The notes below the pieces were generated by a model. It worked only from the letters and a program-made list of their open reading frames with translations, was not told the origin of the DNA and made no database searches. A program made the position numbers and the translations under genes. A stretch of 64,000 nt of DNA from positions 128,488 to 192,487 of the forward strand of contig JAGNKX010000007.1 in NCBI GenBank assembly GCA_017999915.1, written 5' to 3'. Below, in pieces: positions 63,147 to 64,000 of the stretch (position 1 is the stretch's first letter; every line of letters begins with the position of its first letter). Source of the stretch: Spirochaetota bacterium (GTDB lineage: Bacteria > Spirochaetota > UBA4802 > UBA5550).

Positions 63147-64000
63147 CTATTTCTTTGCTTTTGCCTTCCTGATCATCTGCGCCTTTTTCTGCGAATATAT
63201 GGACATGAGATATTTCTCGATGTTGAGGATGGCCTGGCCGGTGATTTTTTCATCTTTGACCTTCTCCCCGGCGAGGGAATCGGCGAATTCGCGGATTCCC
63301 TCGGGCGACTGGATTATATCGGGGTTCACCATTAAATATTCCATGTCGGGGATGAGGTACTGCTGGCTGCGGATGGGGTAGAGCACTTTCCGCGCGTTGT
63401 AAATGGGTATCACTATCTTGAGGTTGAGTTTCCTTATGTCGTTGATGATAATCTCGATGTCGGCTTCATTGGCCGGCAGCAGGTCTATGTAGTTGGAGAG
63501 TACGATCAGCTTCGCGTTGCTGTTCTTTATCTTGAATACGATGCTCTTTGCCTCGCCCCTGGCCAGGGGGCGGTACTGTTCCGTCTCGTTCTCGGACAGG
63601 GAATCCCGCTCAATCGCTCCGGAAATCGGTTCGTCCTTTTTAGGCGCGAAGAGGGACATGAAAAAATCGGATATGGCTTCGATCAGCGACCGGCGCTTGC
63701 GGGCGGCTCTCTCCTCTCTATCAACGGCCGTTTCCTTGAAGTAGCTGTTCTGGTAATTATCGTACTCATCGATGATCCGGTGCATCTTTTTCATGCTCTC
63801 GTCCTTGTCCAGGACGGCCCTTGCGTTGTCATCGGACAGAAGAAGGTTCCGGCCGGCGTTGCACAGGAGGTTCATCTCGTCGAAAATCTTTTCCCTCTCC
63901 GAATGGCTCATCTCCATGAGCACATCCGGTTTTTCCAGTATCAGGTCGTGGAGCTCCGTAAGCCTGGGGAGGAGAAAGGCCCCGTCTATGAGATAGATAA
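63147..64000 (-). CDS. Hypothetical protein, 5' end outside the window
   Basis: The frame is open to the window edge, so at least 284 residues are encoded and the true start lies beyond 64000. An internal GTG near 63923 is not the start: the reading frame upstream of it encodes IYLIDGAFLLPRLTELHDLI without a stop. Features are a helical N-terminal part, a basic segment (REERAARKRRSLIEAISDFF), then an alpha/beta domain (NAKLIVLSNYIDLLPANEADIEI; KLNLKIVIPIYNARKVLYP). The C-terminus is lysine-rich (IYSQKKAQMIRKAKAKK). I see no catalytic motif and assign no function. Confidence 0.75.
   Translation of the reverse strand, partial: IYLIDGAFLLPRLTELHDLILEKPDVLMEMSHSEREKIFDEMNLLCNAGRNLLLSDDNARAVLDKDESMKKMHRIIDEYDNYQNSYFKETAVDREERAARKRRSLIEAISDFFMSLFAPKKDEPISGAIERDSLSENETEQYRPLARGEAKSIVFKIKNSNAKLIVLSNYIDLLPANEADIEIIINDIRKLNLKIVIPIYNARKVLYPIRSQQYLIPDMEYLMVNPDIIQSPEGIREFADSLAGEKVKDEKITGQAILNIEKYLMSIYSQKKAQMIRKAKAKK

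Overview
The window looks like chromosomal DNA of an anaerobic, flagellated spirochaete, probably near Leptospirales. Four things point there: the gene order flgN-flgK-flgL-fliW-csrA; a PilZ protein whose layout recalls the Leptospira DUF1577 family; many short lipoproteins; and strict-anaerobe enzymes (pyruvate:ferredoxin oxidoreductase, a glycyl radical enzyme, GlpAB). The lineage call is inference from gene content. I see no rRNA, tRNA, CRISPR array or intact insertion sequence.

Layout. 1-5.5 kb: structured repeats, a DUF1858-like protein, rsmD, and a 1114-residue protein joining a radical SAM activase to a glycyl radical enzyme. 5.9-11 kb: glnS on the plus strand, then a minus-strand group (transglutaminase-like protein, lipoprotein, gltX, YgiT-type zinc finger). 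11.3-18.6 kb: sirtuin-mutL-coaC-coaB-amrB, a small Tat-like lipoprotein, amrA and companions. 18.7-22.7 kb: lipoprotein plus lolC/E-lolD, the PilZ protein, a small membrane protein. 23.2-27.7 kb: flagellar hook-filament junction genes with fliW-csrA. 27.7-34.6 kb: YhhN protein, a 1747-residue kinase/ATPase/GAF/phosphatase, an unknown coiled-coil protein. 34.8-39.8 kb: an archaeal-type shikimate entry pair, DUF2294, aspartate aminotransferase, citrate synthase. 40-45.5 kb: nifJ, Ldh-family dehydrogenase, pentapeptide-repeat protein. 45.6-52 kb: a foldback element with apparent target duplication, EF-Tu-domain-2-like protein, dodecin, YidB, NamZ, an atypical receiver/ATPase, ugd. 52-64 kb: tatD-yjbQ, glpA-glpB with two heterodisulfide-reductase-like subunits, hslO, a radical SAM gene, fmdB, and a protein cut by the window end.

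How the genes fit together. Pyruvate is oxidised with ferredoxin or flavodoxin (NifJ) and feeds citrate synthase. Glycerol-3-phosphate is oxidised by GlpAB, whose electrons seem to leave through a membrane Hdr/Qmo-like pair rather than a classical GlpC. Aromatic precursors appear to come from aspartate semialdehyde (ADH synthase plus DHQ synthase II) rather than from DAHP. FliW-CsrA gives post-transcriptional control of flagellar output.

The strongest unexplained signals are the activase-glycyl radical enzyme fusion, the Glp-Hdr hybrid, and a family of foldback intergenic elements built of small hairpins with TCC-type loops. One foldback copy is bounded by a perfect 7-bp direct repeat.
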